Assembly: GCA_025559845.1 (NCBI GenBank)
Contig: CP048469.1
Span: forward strand, 124,001 to 188,000
Direction: 5' to 3'
Origin: Agrobacterium tumefaciens
Lineage (GTDB): Bacteria; Pseudomonadota; Alphaproteobacteria; Rhizobiales; Rhizobiaceae
DNA: 64,000 bases
Shown here: in pieces, positions 7,790-16,312 of the stretch
Position numbering within the stretch: position 1 is the first letter of the stretch
Layout: each line of letters begins with the position of its first letter
Notes under the pieces: model-generated
The model's database searches: none
What the model was told of the DNA's origin: nothing
What the model saw: only the letters and a program-made list of their open reading frames with translations
Program-made: the position numbers and the translations under genes

Positions 7790-9189
7790 GGATTGCTACC
7801 TCCCGATTGCGAGCGCTGCAATTCATCGAGGCGATTGGGGATGGGATCGCCCTGATACACACCCCGCGAACCCGCAGCCCGGGTGCTGTGGCGCTGGATG
7901 ATCTGCATTGGGGAGTTGTTGGCCAGCTCACGGCGCAGTTCGAGCTCGGTCTTGAGGTTGTTGATCTCGCGGTCGAGAATGTTGCTCTCCTGCGTGACCG
8001 CCTCCTGGGCCATTTCGTTCGCTGCCACATTCGGCTCCATCCGCCCGGTCAGCAGCGTGCGCTGAAGCAGCAATGCTTTTTCCAGCACGCTGGCGAGCGC
8101 AACCTCGGAAGCGAGACGCCTTGCGAGGATGTCCTGATCGGGTTCATCACGCAGCGCCTCGATCACGCCACGGGTAATCGGCAACGAGGTGCTGCTGGCC
8201 GCCTGCAGGTTGTCGAAGCTCATCGACTTGCTGCCCGAGATCAGTTCCTGCAAGCTCTCCAGCTTGGTCTCGTACTCTTCCTGAATGAGCGGTGTCAGAC
8301 CGACGCCGGGCGTGGTCTGCGTCTTGGTGCAGCTCTCGCAGGTGCGTTGTTCCTGCTCGCCCAGCACACGCGTAGCCCAGGTGACGGCAGCCTGCGGAGA
8401 GGTCCAGGTCTGGCACGCCAGCCGGTCGCCGCAACTGCCGGAATCGATGGATGAGGTGTCATCGACGCTGCGCCCGTTGACCAGGTTGTAGCCGGCGCGC
8501 GTCACGTCAGCGACCACGCGGATAGGCGCCTGGCCCGAGCCGCCGGCATTGTCGCCTCCGACCCAGGGCACGCCTTCATTGCCCTTGCTGCTTTCTGCCT
8601 CCTCGATCGCGGAAACCGCATCGGTGCTGGCAACCGCCTTCTTGAGCGCCATGCCTTCTGCGAGCTGGTCCCAGCCGAGCTGGCCACCGGCCATGTCGGC
8701 CATCCTGTTCGCGATCGCCCTGCAGGTGAGTTTCGAGCGGTCGAAATCGAGCCTGGCTTGCAGGACACCGTTGGTGAGCAGGTTATAGAGACCGGGATCA
8801 GCGCGCTGGATGATCAGCGCAGGCAGCGAAGCCACCGCACTGGTGGCGTTCTGGATCACATTCGACATGATGGTCTGGAACCCGTTGGTGATGCCGTTCA
8901 ACTGGTTCTGCAGCGTGGTGGTGAGGCTCATGTCGCCGCAAATGAGGTTGCTGTTCCAGCCAACGCCGACGCCGATCGAGCGCATGTTTGCCGCGCCCGT
9001 CATGGATACCGCCCGTCCGCCGCCGATGCTGTACAGCACATCGTCGCCAATGACGCTGCCGCGATGCTGCAGGCCATATTCGTTGACACTCGTCTGGGCG
9101 ACAGCACCAGAGCATGCCGCCGTCAGGGCGCAAACAAGCAGGCCCCGGCGGAAGTGCTTGCTGAGTGCGAGAGTGGAGGATGAAGTCAT
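7786..9189 (-). CDS. Integrating conjugative element protein, TIGR03755 family (TraH-like position)
   Basis: 467 aa exported protein. A cleavable signal peptide is clear (FRRGLLVCALTAACSGAVAQ, about 13-32). The mature part is rich in Gln, Ser and Asn, contains paired cysteines (SCGDRLACQTW; RTCESCTKTQTTP) and a coiled-coil-prone C-terminal third (about 365-430). It belongs to the family named after PFL_4711 and is thought to act in the periplasmic or outer-membrane part of the mating apparatus. It overlaps the upstream gene by four bases and the downstream gene by four bases, so three genes form a coupled set. The biochemical role is not known. Confidence 0.88.
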   Translation of the reverse strand: MTSSSTLALSKHFRRGLLVCALTAACSGAVAQTSVNEYGLQHRGSVIGDDVLYSIGGGRAVSMTGAANMRSIGVGVGWNSNLICGDMSLTTTLQNQLNGITNGFQTIMSNVIQNATSAVASLPALIIQRADPGLYNLLTNGVLQARLDFDRSKLTCRAIANRMADMAGGQLGWDQLAEGMALKKAVASTDAVSAIEEAESSKGNEGVPWVGGDNAGGSGQAPIRVVADVTRAGYNLVNGRSVDDTSSIDSGSCGDRLACQTWTSPQAAVTWATRVLGEQEQRTCESCTKTQTTPGVGLTPLIQEEYETKLESLQELISGSKSMSFDNLQAASSTSLPITRGVIEALRDEPDQDILARRLASEVALASVLEKALLLQRTLLTGRMEPNVAANEMAQEAVTQESNILDREINNLKTELELRRELANNSPMQIIQRHSTRAAGSRGVYQGDPIPNRLDELQRSQSGGSNP

Positions 9190-10136
9190 CGTGCGCTCCC
9201 TCCGCTAAAGTCGACGCTGCCGAGGAAGGTCTGTCCGCGGCGCTGGCAGCAGCTGTAGGGCCGCCAGAGCGCCCAGGCATAGTCGCCTTGCTGGGCCTGG
9301 ACGCGCTGGTTCGAATGGGGAAAGACGGCGCACGAACTGGACATCGTGGGCGTGAGTTCCTGCCACTTGCCCGTGGAGGCGTCGCCTTCGACGAGTTCGC
9401 CAGCCGGCCAGTAGCCGTCGCGCGCTGTGGCGAGCAGAGGCTGGTAGACGTGAATCTGGCCGCGGCGGGTGACGATATCGCCGGCGCGCTGCGCGACGAC
9501 GGCACCGCTCTTGTAGTCATCGGTCTGATGCAGGAAACCGCCCCTCGGGTAGACGGCGCCCCACAGGTTGAGAGAGGTCCGCGCCCCGATTTCGCGCATG
9601 CCAGGGATCAGTGCTTCCGGATATACGGCCTCCGGAACGTTGTAGCGCCATGCCACCGTGTCGAGCGTGCTCAGCAGGTATGGCATGAAGGCCGTGCCTG
9701 CACCTTCGCAGGAATAGCCCGAAGCACTGGCGAGCTGACCCAGGACAGCCCCGCCGGGGTGGCCGATCACGTCAGCGTTTTTGAACTTCGACAGGTTGTT
9801 TTCATGGTCCTGGTTCGTCGTGCCATCGCCGCCGGCCTGTGCCGTGGTGTTCGGCATGCTCATGGCACGCACTTCTACCCACGGGTTCTCGCCAGTATTG
9901 GCGTAGCTGGAAACCACGGCATCGGGCACGTAATGGCTAACTTTCACCGAGGTCCGCACCGAGCAGCCGAAGGTGGTGCAGAAGAGCCAGTAGCAGATCC
10001 CGACGACCCGGTATTCGAGGCAATCGGGGGATAGGGCCGAGGCTGTGATCGATGCGGTGTTGAGCGCGAAGGCCGACGATGCGGTTCCAAGCATCAGGGC
10101 CGCGATTGCGGTGCGGAGACGACGGGCGCGCTTCAT
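9186..10136 (-). CDS. Integrating conjugative element protein, TIGR03756 family (TraU-like)
   Basis: 316 aa exported protein, PFL_4710 family. A signal peptide (MKRARRLRTAIAALMLGTASSAFA) precedes a cysteine-rich mature region (LEYRVVGICYWLFCTTFGCSVRTSVKVSHYVPD), the hallmark of TraU-like mating-pair stabilisation proteins whose disulfides need a Dsb-type helper; such a helper is encoded at 22214-22960. It overlaps the genes on both sides by four bases, and lies in the TIGR03757-03756-03755 series. Confidence 0.9.
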   Translation of the reverse strand: MKRARRLRTAIAALMLGTASSAFALNTASITASALSPDCLEYRVVGICYWLFCTTFGCSVRTSVKVSHYVPDAVVSSYANTGENPWVEVRAMSMPNTTAQAGGDGTTNQDHENNLSKFKNADVIGHPGGAVLGQLASASGYSCEGAGTAFMPYLLSTLDTVAWRYNVPEAVYPEALIPGMREIGARTSLNLWGAVYPRGGFLHQTDDYKSGAVVAQRAGDIVTRRGQIHVYQPLLATARDGYWPAGELVEGDASTGKWQELTPTMSSSCAVFPHSNQRVQAQQGDYAWALWRPYSCCQRRGQTFLGSVDFSGGSAR

Positions 10137-10582
10137 GGCTGCGCCCTCCGGTATGCCTCGATACGGGCTACCGCCCTGGCTACGTCCGGCTCACCGTAGA
10201 TGACATAGCGCCGGTCGACCACGACTGCGGGAACGGTTGAAACGCTGAGGCCCCAGGCATCGGCCACGCCCTGCCAGGCGGAAGCAAGGTCGCGTTGCAA
10301 CTGGGCGCCGCCCTGCTGAAGGCGTCCCTGGACGATGGCCTGGGCACGGCGGGGATCGGCGGGTAGATCGGCCGCGAGGCTGGCCTCGATTTCCTGTGCT
10401 GCGTCGAGATGGACGACATTGGCGTTATCCGCCGATGTCAGCGTGACGGATCGGTCGGTGAAAACCGTCACTTCTGCGGCGCTGGCCGCCTGACTGGCCA
10501 GGCCCAATGCTACGCACAAGGCGCTGGCTACCGCCGATGGAAAGCGTATCGGCCCGGATTGGGTGCGAAACGGGTTGAGCAT
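10133..10582 (-). CDS. Integrating conjugative element protein, TIGR03757 family (TrbC-like)
   Basis: 149 aa periplasmic protein of the PFL_4709 family with a thioredoxin-like, TrbC-type fold. The N-terminus is an export signal (SAVASALCVALGLASQAASAAE). The mature part contains VTVFTDRSV, where thioredoxins have their active-site strand, and the late motif VSTVPAVVVDRRYVIYGEPDVARAV, equivalent to the cis-proline region and last strand; no CXXC remains. It is the first gene of the 10582-5906 operon. The DsbA-like gene that normally lies just before it is 11.6 kb away because cargo has been inserted between. Confidence 0.88.
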   Translation of the reverse strand: MLNPFRTQSGPIRFPSAVASALCVALGLASQAASAAEVTVFTDRSVTLTSADNANVVHLDAAQEIEASLAADLPADPRRAQAIVQGRLQQGGAQLQRDLASAWQGVADAWGLSVSTVPAVVVDRRYVIYGEPDVARAVARIEAYRRAQP

Positions 10583-10835
10583 GTCCGGACTCCTGAAACA
10601 GATTGCTGTTGTGGAGTCTCAAAGTTCATCCGGAACGTGCTCGCGGGTCAGTCAACAATCGGAAACCCGCCGTGTCCGCATTGTGCTCGCTGCGCAAACC
10701 TACATATTCATCGTCAAGCCCCCTACGGCCCAGGGAGTCGTGGAGTAGTGCTTTCTTATGACGGAAGTGATGTCAGCCTGAAAAAGTCCTCACGGTGTCG
10801 GAGCCTGCCCCGGCACCGCGACAGGACGAGGCTTG
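10583..10835. other. Non-coding boundary between backbone and cargo
   Basis: 253 bases without a supported gene. It carries the promoter side of the TIGR03757 gene (ribosome binding site on the minus strand just before 10582) and, near 10796-10819, an imperfect hairpin GGTGTCGG...CCCGGCACC that could end transcription of the thrH operon, which points into this region. It is the junction where cargo entered the backbone. Confidence 0.4.
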
Positions 10836-11474
10836 TCAAGCAAGACGCGGGATGCATGCATCTGGTGGAAACCCCGAAAAGCCGACCTTCTCGATGATTT
10901 CGGACAGATGCTCTACCACGGTCAGATCCTGGGCGGCCGTCATTGTCACTGGCGACGGGCGAACCAGAAAACCTTCGTGAGCCAGGCGCAGCATGGCAAG
11001 GTCGTTGAAGGCGTCACCCGCGGCCAGAACGTGGCAATTCTGCTTCAGCAAGCGGGCGACATGTTCTTCCTTGCCACAGCGGTCGGCCCACGCACAGTCG
11101 GTTATCCAATTTTCCGGATCAGTAACCAGCGAGTGGCAAAACGCCTCCGGCGAACCCAACGCATCGAGCAAACGGTCTGCCAGTTCGTAAAAGCAATCCG
11201 AAACGATGTGTACCTGATAACCACCGTACTGTTCGAGCTGGCGAAGGAAATCACGGGCTTCAGGGTATGGCTGGATATCCGCAAGGATGGCCTGCACGTC
11301 ACGAAGGCGCAGGCCATGTTTTCGCAGATGGTCGATTCGCCAGCGCATCAGCGCCGGATAGTCCGGCTCCTCCCGCGTTGTGATGGACAGGGCCTCAATG
11401 CCGCTGGCCTGCGCGATCCGTGGCCACAGTTCCGGGATCAGCACGCCTTCTAGGTCGATACAGGCAATTCTCAT
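10836..11474 (-). CDS. thrH: ThrH-type phosphoserine phosphatase / homoserine phosphotransferase
   Basis: 212 aa HAD-superfamily enzyme. Motif I is IACIDLEGVLIPE (residues 3-15), the DLEGV variant typical of ThrH; the serine motif appears in HIVSDCFYELADR and motif IV in AAGDAFNDLAML. ThrH from Pseudomonas dephosphorylates phosphoserine and can move the phosphate to homoserine. It begins 12 bases after the end of the lysE-type gene, with a GAGGGGG ribosome binding site, so it is the third gene of the dioxygenase-exporter-phosphatase operon. A role in supplying or trimming the amino acid handled by its neighbours is likely but not proven; a house-keeping serine or threonine role is the alternative. 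Confidence 0.88.
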   Translation of the reverse strand: MRIACIDLEGVLIPELWPRIAQASGIEALSITTREEPDYPALMRWRIDHLRKHGLRLRDVQAILADIQPYPEARDFLRQLEQYGGYQVHIVSDCFYELADRLLDALGSPEAFCHSLVTDPENWITDCAWADRCGKEEHVARLLKQNCHVLAAGDAFNDLAMLRLAHEGFLVRPSPVTMTAAQDLTVVEHLSEIIEKVGFSGFPPDACIPRLA

Positions 11475-11486
11475 CGCATCCCCCTC

Positions 11487-12104
11487 TCAAGCGCTGACAT
11501 TGGTAAAGGCGAGTGACGCGCCGAGCGCGATCAGGGCGACCCCGATGATCCTGTCGACCGTGAGTTGGTGGTTCAGCAACCTGCGGCGCATGGCGGGAGC
11601 CGCGAAGAAGAGCGCCACGATGCTGAACCAGACCCAGTGCGAAACGGACATGAACAGGCCGTAGGCGAAGTTGTGGCTCATCGGGCTGCCGGCATGAACC
11701 ACCTGCGTGTAGGTAGCGACAACGAAGAGCATTGTCTTCGGATTGAGCGCATTGGTCAGGAAGCCCATGCGGAAGGCCGCCAGCGATGATGGCGCGGAGC
11801 CGGACGCTTCCTCCAGCTTCAGCTCCGTTTTGTTGGTGAGGGACTTGTATCCGAGATAGATCAGATAAGAGGCCCCCAGCACTTTCATGCCAAGGAACAG
11901 CAGGGGCGAATTGACGATCACCACAGCGATGCCCAGCACCGTGTACATCACATGGACCTGCACGCCGCAGGCTATGCCGAATGCTGAAATCAGGCCCGTA
12001 CGCGAGCCGAACGCATAGCTGTTTCGGGTGACCATCGCGAAATCGGGGCCGGGACTGATGACCGCCAGAATGGTGATGGTGGCTACTGCAATCAGTTCAT
12101 TCAT
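11487..12104 (-). CDS. LysE/RhtB-family amino acid exporter
   Basis: 205 aa inner-membrane exporter with six hydrophobic segments. The family signature SPGPDFAMVTRNS lies at about 17-29, and TNALNPKTMLFVV marks the start of the second half. Proteins of this family export basic or neutral amino acids and derivatives such as homoserine, threonine or leucine. It is the middle gene of an operon after a 2-oxoglutarate dioxygenase of the amino-acid-hydroxylase family. In Bacillus, isoleucine dioxygenase is likewise paired with an amino acid exporter gene, so export of a hydroxylated amino acid is a reasonable inference. Confidence 0.92.
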   Translation of the reverse strand: MNELIAVATITILAVISPGPDFAMVTRNSYAFGSRTGLISAFGIACGVQVHVMYTVLGIAVVIVNSPLLFLGMKVLGASYLIYLGYKSLTNKTELKLEEASGSAPSSLAAFRMGFLTNALNPKTMLFVVATYTQVVHAGSPMSHNFAYGLFMSVSHWVWFSIVALFFAAPAMRRRLLNHQLTVDRIIGVALIALGASLAFTNVSA

Positions 12105-12127
12105 AGGTTTGGAACTCCATCGGGAGG

Positions 12128-12154
12128 CTGCGGAACGATCGGATCGTTCCGCAG
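12128..12154. repeat. Perfect 13-bp inverted repeat between dioxygenase and exporter genes
   Basis: CTGCGGAACGATC (12128-12140) and GATCGTTCCGCAG (12142-12154) are exact reverse complements with a single base between. It lies in the 56-base gap inside the operon, upstream of the exporter ribosome binding site. No T-run follows on the minus strand, so it is more like an mRNA processing or stabilising hairpin, or an operator, than a full terminator. Confidence 0.7.
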
Positions 12155-12160
12155 GCGGTC

Positions 12161-12937
12161 TCAGCGCTTGTTGAAGGTGATGACGAGGACGTCGCGATAG
12201 CCCTGTCGGGCCGGGTCATCCGCAAGGATGGGCGTTACCCCATGCATCGTGCGTTCGTCGTTGACGATGGCAGCGTCGAGAGGATCGGCCAGGGTGTAGC
12301 GGGCGAGTTCCTGGCGATCCCTGTCGTAGATGCCGGTCTCGCCATTGAGGACGTTGACGCGGTTGACCAGCATCATGAAGACGAAGCTCACACCGTCGCG
12401 GTGAATGCCTTCAGGCGTGGGCAAAGCTTCTGCACTGGTGGCAATGATCCGGAACTGATGAACTTCGATATGCCAATCGTAGAACGGTGCCAGACCGCTG
12501 AACGTGGCGCGACACAGTTCCAGCGCGGACATCAAAACCTTGCCCGATGCGATCGACGGTTCGATGGGTGCGAAATGCCGGGCAATCCCGCCGTTGAGGG
12601 TGTTGTACGTGACGCTCTGGTAGTGAGGTTGCGGCGGCTCAAGCTGAACGCCGGAAGCCGGCGTCGCGCTGTAAACGCCATGACGTCGAAACCGATACGT
12701 CCCGCCGTCCTTCATGAACTGATCCTGCTCCAGCCGGTTCCAGCTCTCCTGAAACTCCGCCCAGTCGTCCAATGCGTCTGCATCCTCGGCGGAGAGCAGA
12801 GATCGGACTGTTGCGGACGGCAGTATGATGTAGTCCGTTTTGGCGATGATTTCGCACAGATTGTCTATGCGATTGCTGCTGGCGGCCTGCTTCAGTTGCG
12901 GTTGCAAAGTTGCGGCTTCAGACGTCGATTTCTCCAT
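12161..12937 (-). CDS. 2-oxoglutarate/Fe(II)-dependent amino acid hydroxylase-like protein (PF10014 type)
   Basis: 258 aa enzyme of the 2OG-Fe_Oxy_2 family, which includes bacterial L-isoleucine 4-dioxygenases (IDO, HilA). Iron ligands are visible: H179 and D181 in GIHRDG and H232 in RTMHGVTPI; R248 in GYRDVLVITF is placed to bind 2-oxoglutarate. The N-terminal half has the family pattern TYRFRRHGVY. Such enzymes hydroxylate free aliphatic amino acids, coupled to 2-oxoglutarate decarboxylation. It is the first gene of the operon with the LysE-type exporter and ThrH, and is divergent from a LysR regulator. Substrate identity cannot be read from sequence. Confidence 0.88.
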   Translation of the reverse strand: MEKSTSEAATLQPQLKQAASSNRIDNLCEIIAKTDYIILPSATVRSLLSAEDADALDDWAEFQESWNRLEQDQFMKDGGTYRFRRHGVYSATPASGVQLEPPQPHYQSVTYNTLNGGIARHFAPIEPSIASGKVLMSALELCRATFSGLAPFYDWHIEVHQFRIIATSAEALPTPEGIHRDGVSFVFMMLVNRVNVLNGETGIYDRDRQELARYTLADPLDAAIVNDERTMHGVTPILADDPARQGYRDVLVITFNKR

Positions 12938-13034
12938 ATCTCACCTCGGAAATTATGTTTTCATTGGGTTCTCGTGTTGTGCCGATTGAATTATTGAGTG
13001 CTTGTGCTGGAGAAAAAAGCGATTTATCTTGAGA

Positions 13035-13051
13035 GAAATCTGTCAGATTTC
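13035..13051. promoter_or_regulatory. Palindrome before the lysR start, candidate operator
   Basis: GAAATCT-GTC-AGATTTC is a perfect dyad with seven-base arms, ending nine bases before the regulator ATG at 13061, in the divergent promoter region. LysR-type proteins bind interrupted dyads of this kind; an autoregulatory operator is the simplest reading. A leader hairpin is the alternative. Confidence 0.45.
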
Positions 13052-13060
13052 ATCGTGTAT

Positions 13061-13939
13061 ATGAAACTTCCATCATTGGCTTCATTCCGCTTTTTCGAAG
13101 CGGCAGCGCAAACCGGCAGCTTCGTGAAAGCTGCCGAACAACTGCATGTGACCCACGGAGCGGTCAGCCGACAGGTGCGGCTGCTTGAGGAGGCGTTGGG
13201 CGTCGAGCTGTTCGAGCGGCGCAACCGTGCGATCTTCCTCAACGCGGCCGGACGCTCGCTGCATGCGACTACCTTCGCGGTGTTCGAGCAGCTAGAAGGT
13301 GCCGTATACCGTTTGCAGCAGTCGGCCCGTGAAGAGGTGCTGGTCTTGTCCTGCGAGCCGACCATCGCCATGAAATGGCTGATCCCGCGGCTGCCCGCGT
13401 TCCACAAGCAGAACCCAGACATCAACCTGCATCTGGTCGCCGCCGGCGGACCGATCGATTTCGCCCGGGCGGGTGTCGATCTGGCGCTGCGCCGCGACGA
13501 TTTCCATTGGGGTCAGGACGTTCACGCGGAGAAAATCTGCGACGAGTGGATGGGGCCGGTCAGCAGGGCGAAGAAGAGCCGCAAGGAGCAACTGGATGGC
13601 GTGCGCCTCCTGCACTCGGGGACGCGGCCAAAGGCGTGGTCGACCTGGCAGCGGCTGTCAGGGGTTTCCACGAAGGGGAGCATCAGGGTCGACTACGAGC
13701 ACTTCTACCTGTGTGTTCAGGCTGCGGTTTCGGGCCTCGGGATGGCCATGGTTTCATTCCTGATGGTGCAGGACGAACTGCAGAGCGGGCAGTTGCATGC
13801 TCCTTACGGCTTCATTCAGGACGGCTCGGGCTATTGCCTGCTATCGCCTCAACCACTTGACCAGGATGAAAAGTGCGCGCGTTTCAAGACCTGGTTGATG
13901 GGAGAGGCGGCTGCGAGCCTTTCCGCTATCAGGGAGTGA
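13061..13939 (+). CDS. LysR-type transcriptional regulator (GcvA-like)
   Basis: 292 aa. The start at 13061 (MKLPSLASFRFFEAAAQTGSF) matches the family; the open frame extends 21 codons further upstream without family likeness. The N-terminal winged helix-turn-helix runs to about residue 65 (FVKAAEQLHVTHGAVSRQVRLLEEALGVELFERR), followed by the effector-binding domain (LVLSCEPTIAMKWLIPRLPAFH). It is divergently transcribed from the dioxygenase-lysE-thrH operon, with 123 bases between, and probably controls that operon in response to an amino acid. A near-perfect palindrome lies between them. Effector unknown. Confidence 0.92.
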   Translation: MKLPSLASFRFFEAAAQTGSFVKAAEQLHVTHGAVSRQVRLLEEALGVELFERRNRAIFLNAAGRSLHATTFAVFEQLEGAVYRLQQSAREEVLVLSCEPTIAMKWLIPRLPAFHKQNPDINLHLVAAGGPIDFARAGVDLALRRDDFHWGQDVHAEKICDEWMGPVSRAKKSRKEQLDGVRLLHSGTRPKAWSTWQRLSGVSTKGSIRVDYEHFYLCVQAAVSGLGMAMVSFLMVQDELQSGQLHAPYGFIQDGSGYCLLSPQPLDQDEKCARFKTWLMGEAAASLSAIRE

Positions 13940-13989
13940 ACCGGCAAGACCGGGGTCTTCCTTGTGACGCCCGGTATTGCCGGTTGGCG

Positions 13990-15690
13990 CTATACCGCCT
14001 GCTGGTGCCGGTTCTGTTCGAAAACGTGAATGGTGCTGGTGAGCATTGCGGTATGAGCGAACAGATCCCGAGCCGAGTCGGATGATTCTCCAACCAGTTC
14101 CGCGTTCTGCATGGCGATGCGCTCCAGGTCGACCACGGCCCGGCTGATCTGGGCAACCCCCGTGCTTTGCTCCTGCGCGCTGGTCGATATTTCCGCTATC
14201 AGCGTGTTGACGCGCTCAACCTCCGATACGACATTTCCGATTGCGGTGCCGGCCTGCGCAGCAAGCCTCGAACCTTCGGCGGTCTGTTGCACGCTTTTGT
14301 CGATCAGGGCCTTGATGTCTGCCGCTGCGACTGCCGAGCGCTGTGCCAGACTGCGGACTTCTCCTGCCACGACCGCGAAGCTTCTTCCCACTTCCCCCGC
14401 ACGTGCCGCCTCGACGGCTGCGTTCAGTGCCAGGATATTCGTCTGGAAGGCGATGCTGTTGATCAGGTTGTTGATCTCGCCGATTTCCGCCGATGCGGCC
14501 GCGATACCCTCCATTGACTGAACAACCTTGTCCACGACCTCCCTGCCTTGTTCGGCGGCATGCCGGGCGCCGGTCGACAGGTCACTGGCCGAGCGCGCAT
14601 TGCCTGCGCTTTGCTCAACAGCAGCCGTGATCTGCTCTGCGGCGGCGGCAGTCTCATGCAGTCTGGCCTGCGTATCGCCAACGCGCTTGGCAAGATCCTC
14701 GTTGCCGTTGGCTACCTGCTCGCTGGATTGATGCAGGCCGCCGGTTTGTGCCGCCACATCGTCCACGAGTGACCGCAGGTTCAAGCCTGCTTGGTTGACC
14801 GCGCGCATGATCATTCCGATTTCATCGACTCGGTTCATGTTCATGTTGGCGCCGGGTTGCCCGGCTGCGGCGGCCTTCGCCTGATCGAGCGCTGCGATCA
14901 GTGGTTTGGCGATCCGCTTTTCCAGCCAGAGGCCGGCAAGGCATGCGCCAGCGGTGGCGGACAAAGCCGGCGTCAGCAGACTGTCCATGCCGCCGACCAT
15001 CAGGCTACCTGCCACGGTCGATGCGACGACGCCTGCGAGGCCGAACCTGAGCCGCCAGCGCACCGGCATGATCTGCCCCCAGCGCGTGAATCCCAGCAGA
15101 CCGGTGCGAACGATCAGGCCCTTGTGGAACGCCAGTCCGCGGGCAGCGCCGTTGGTAAACCGTCTGTACAGCGATGATGCTGCCTCGATCTCGGCTCGGT
15201 CGGGGCGTGTGCGCACCGACATGTAGCCGACGATCCCGCCGTCGCGCCTGATCGGGGTGACGTTTGCCCGAACCCAGTAGTAGTCGCCGTTCGCCCGGCG
15301 GTTCTTTACCAGCGCTGTCCAGGCATCCCCGGCCTTGAGGGTCGCCCACATGTCGGCGAAGGCCTCTCTCGGCATATCCGGGTGCCGCACGATGTTGTGG
15401 GGCTGGCCCAGCAGTTCATCGCGGGAGAAGCCGCTGACCCGCAGGAATGCCTCATTGGCATAGGTGACGTAGCTGCTCGTGTCGGTGGTGGACATCAGCG
15501 TCACGTCATCGGGAAATTCAAACTCCTGCTGTGTGCTGGCGTGCGTTGCATATGCATTGATCGAATTTTGTTTCCAACCCGCCGTTTTCGGCACCGGCAG
15601 AGAGTGCTGTGTATCTAAAGTAGTTATTTTTTTGTCCTCTGGGGCAAGCAAACAAAAGAACAACAACGGCCCGCCATCGGTCTTTATCAA
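13990..15690 (-). CDS. PAS-domain chemoreceptor, Aer-like
   Basis: 566 aa from the furthest ATG; the true start may be 30-50 codons later, since Aer-type proteins begin just before the [15 protein letters not shown] block at about 56-70, and no good ribosome binding site decides it. A PAS sensor (about 60-165) with the Aer pattern [21 protein letters not shown] and [13 protein letters not shown] is followed by hydrophobic segments near 218-255, a HAMP-like linker and the signalling coiled coil with the tip [21 protein letters not shown]. Aer proteins bind FAD and sense redox or oxygen; the same is inferred here. No CheR-binding pentapeptide ends the protein. It is the second chemoreceptor on the element. 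Confidence 0.92.
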   Translation of the reverse strand: MIKTDGGPLLFFCLLAPEDKKITTLDTQHSLPVPKTAGWKQNSINAYATHASTQQEFEFPDDVTLMSTTDTSSYVTYANEAFLRVSGFSRDELLGQPHNIVRHPDMPREAFADMWATLKAGDAWTALVKNRRANGDYYWVRANVTPIRRDGGIVGYMSVRTRPDRAEIEAASSLYRRFTNGAARGLAFHKGLIVRTGLLGFTRWGQIMPVRWRLRFGLAGVVASTVAGSLMVGGMDSLLTPALSATAGACLAGLWLEKRIAKPLIAALDQAKAAAAGQPGANMNMNRVDEIGMIMRAVNQAGLNLRSLVDDVAAQTGGLHQSSEQVANGNEDLAKRVGDTQARLHETAAAAEQITAAVEQSAGNARSASDLSTGARHAAEQGREVVDKVVQSMEGIAAASAEIGEINNLINSIAFQTNILALNAAVEAARAGEVGRSFAVVAGEVRSLAQRSAVAAADIKALIDKSVQQTAEGSRLAAQAGTAIGNVVSEVERVNTLIAEISTSAQEQSTGVAQISRAVVDLERIAMQNAELVGESSDSARDLFAHTAMLTSTIHVFEQNRHQQAV

Positions 15691-16312
15691 TAACCGGGCT
15701 GGGGATCGTTGGGTTCGGATATCGGGCTTATGGGGCGGCGCGCGAAGGCAGACGTTCTGGTCGTCTGATCACACCTCTATTATGGGCGCCCAGTCTTGAT
15801 ATCGGTGGACGCAATTCTGTCAATAAGAATTGAGTCACAGCCGTTTCAGCGTGAATTTTAATTTCAACAGGTCATGATGATCAACGGATCATCGAAATAA
15901 AAATCAGTTTTTTTGTCCGATTTAGTTAATGTTGTCTATGTTATAGGGGAAATACTCAGTGTTGCCACTGCTTTGCTCGTCGCTGGAAGTTTGCTCTCGT
16001 TTTTCCGAAGAGATCAGGAAAAGTAGCGGAGCGGAGGCGATGATTGGATGATAGCCGAACCGCGTTCAAGATCTCCAACACCTGGCCGATACATTATTCA
16101 AGATCGAACACCACGTGATCTTTTATGCTCTGTCCATGAGGGGCATGCGCGTATTTGGGGGCAAGCTGGCCGCGATATCCGAGCGGAGGTGCCTTACTCG
16201 AAAATCAACCTGCAGAGCCTGGCCATGATGACCGCGGTTCCGACGAAACACGGTCGCCTACCGCAGACGGGGCCAGGAGCCACTGCTGCCGGCTTGTATG
16301 AAGGATGTGACG
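15691..16312. other. Non-coding region between the PAS chemoreceptor and EAL genes
   Basis: About 620 bases hold the divergent promoters of the two signalling genes and no supported gene. It is AT-rich from 15830 to 15960. A seven-base inverted repeat CAATTCT-N7-AGAATTG lies at 15812-15832. An AAGGAT ribosome binding site before 16313 sets the start of the next gene. Confidence 0.4.
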
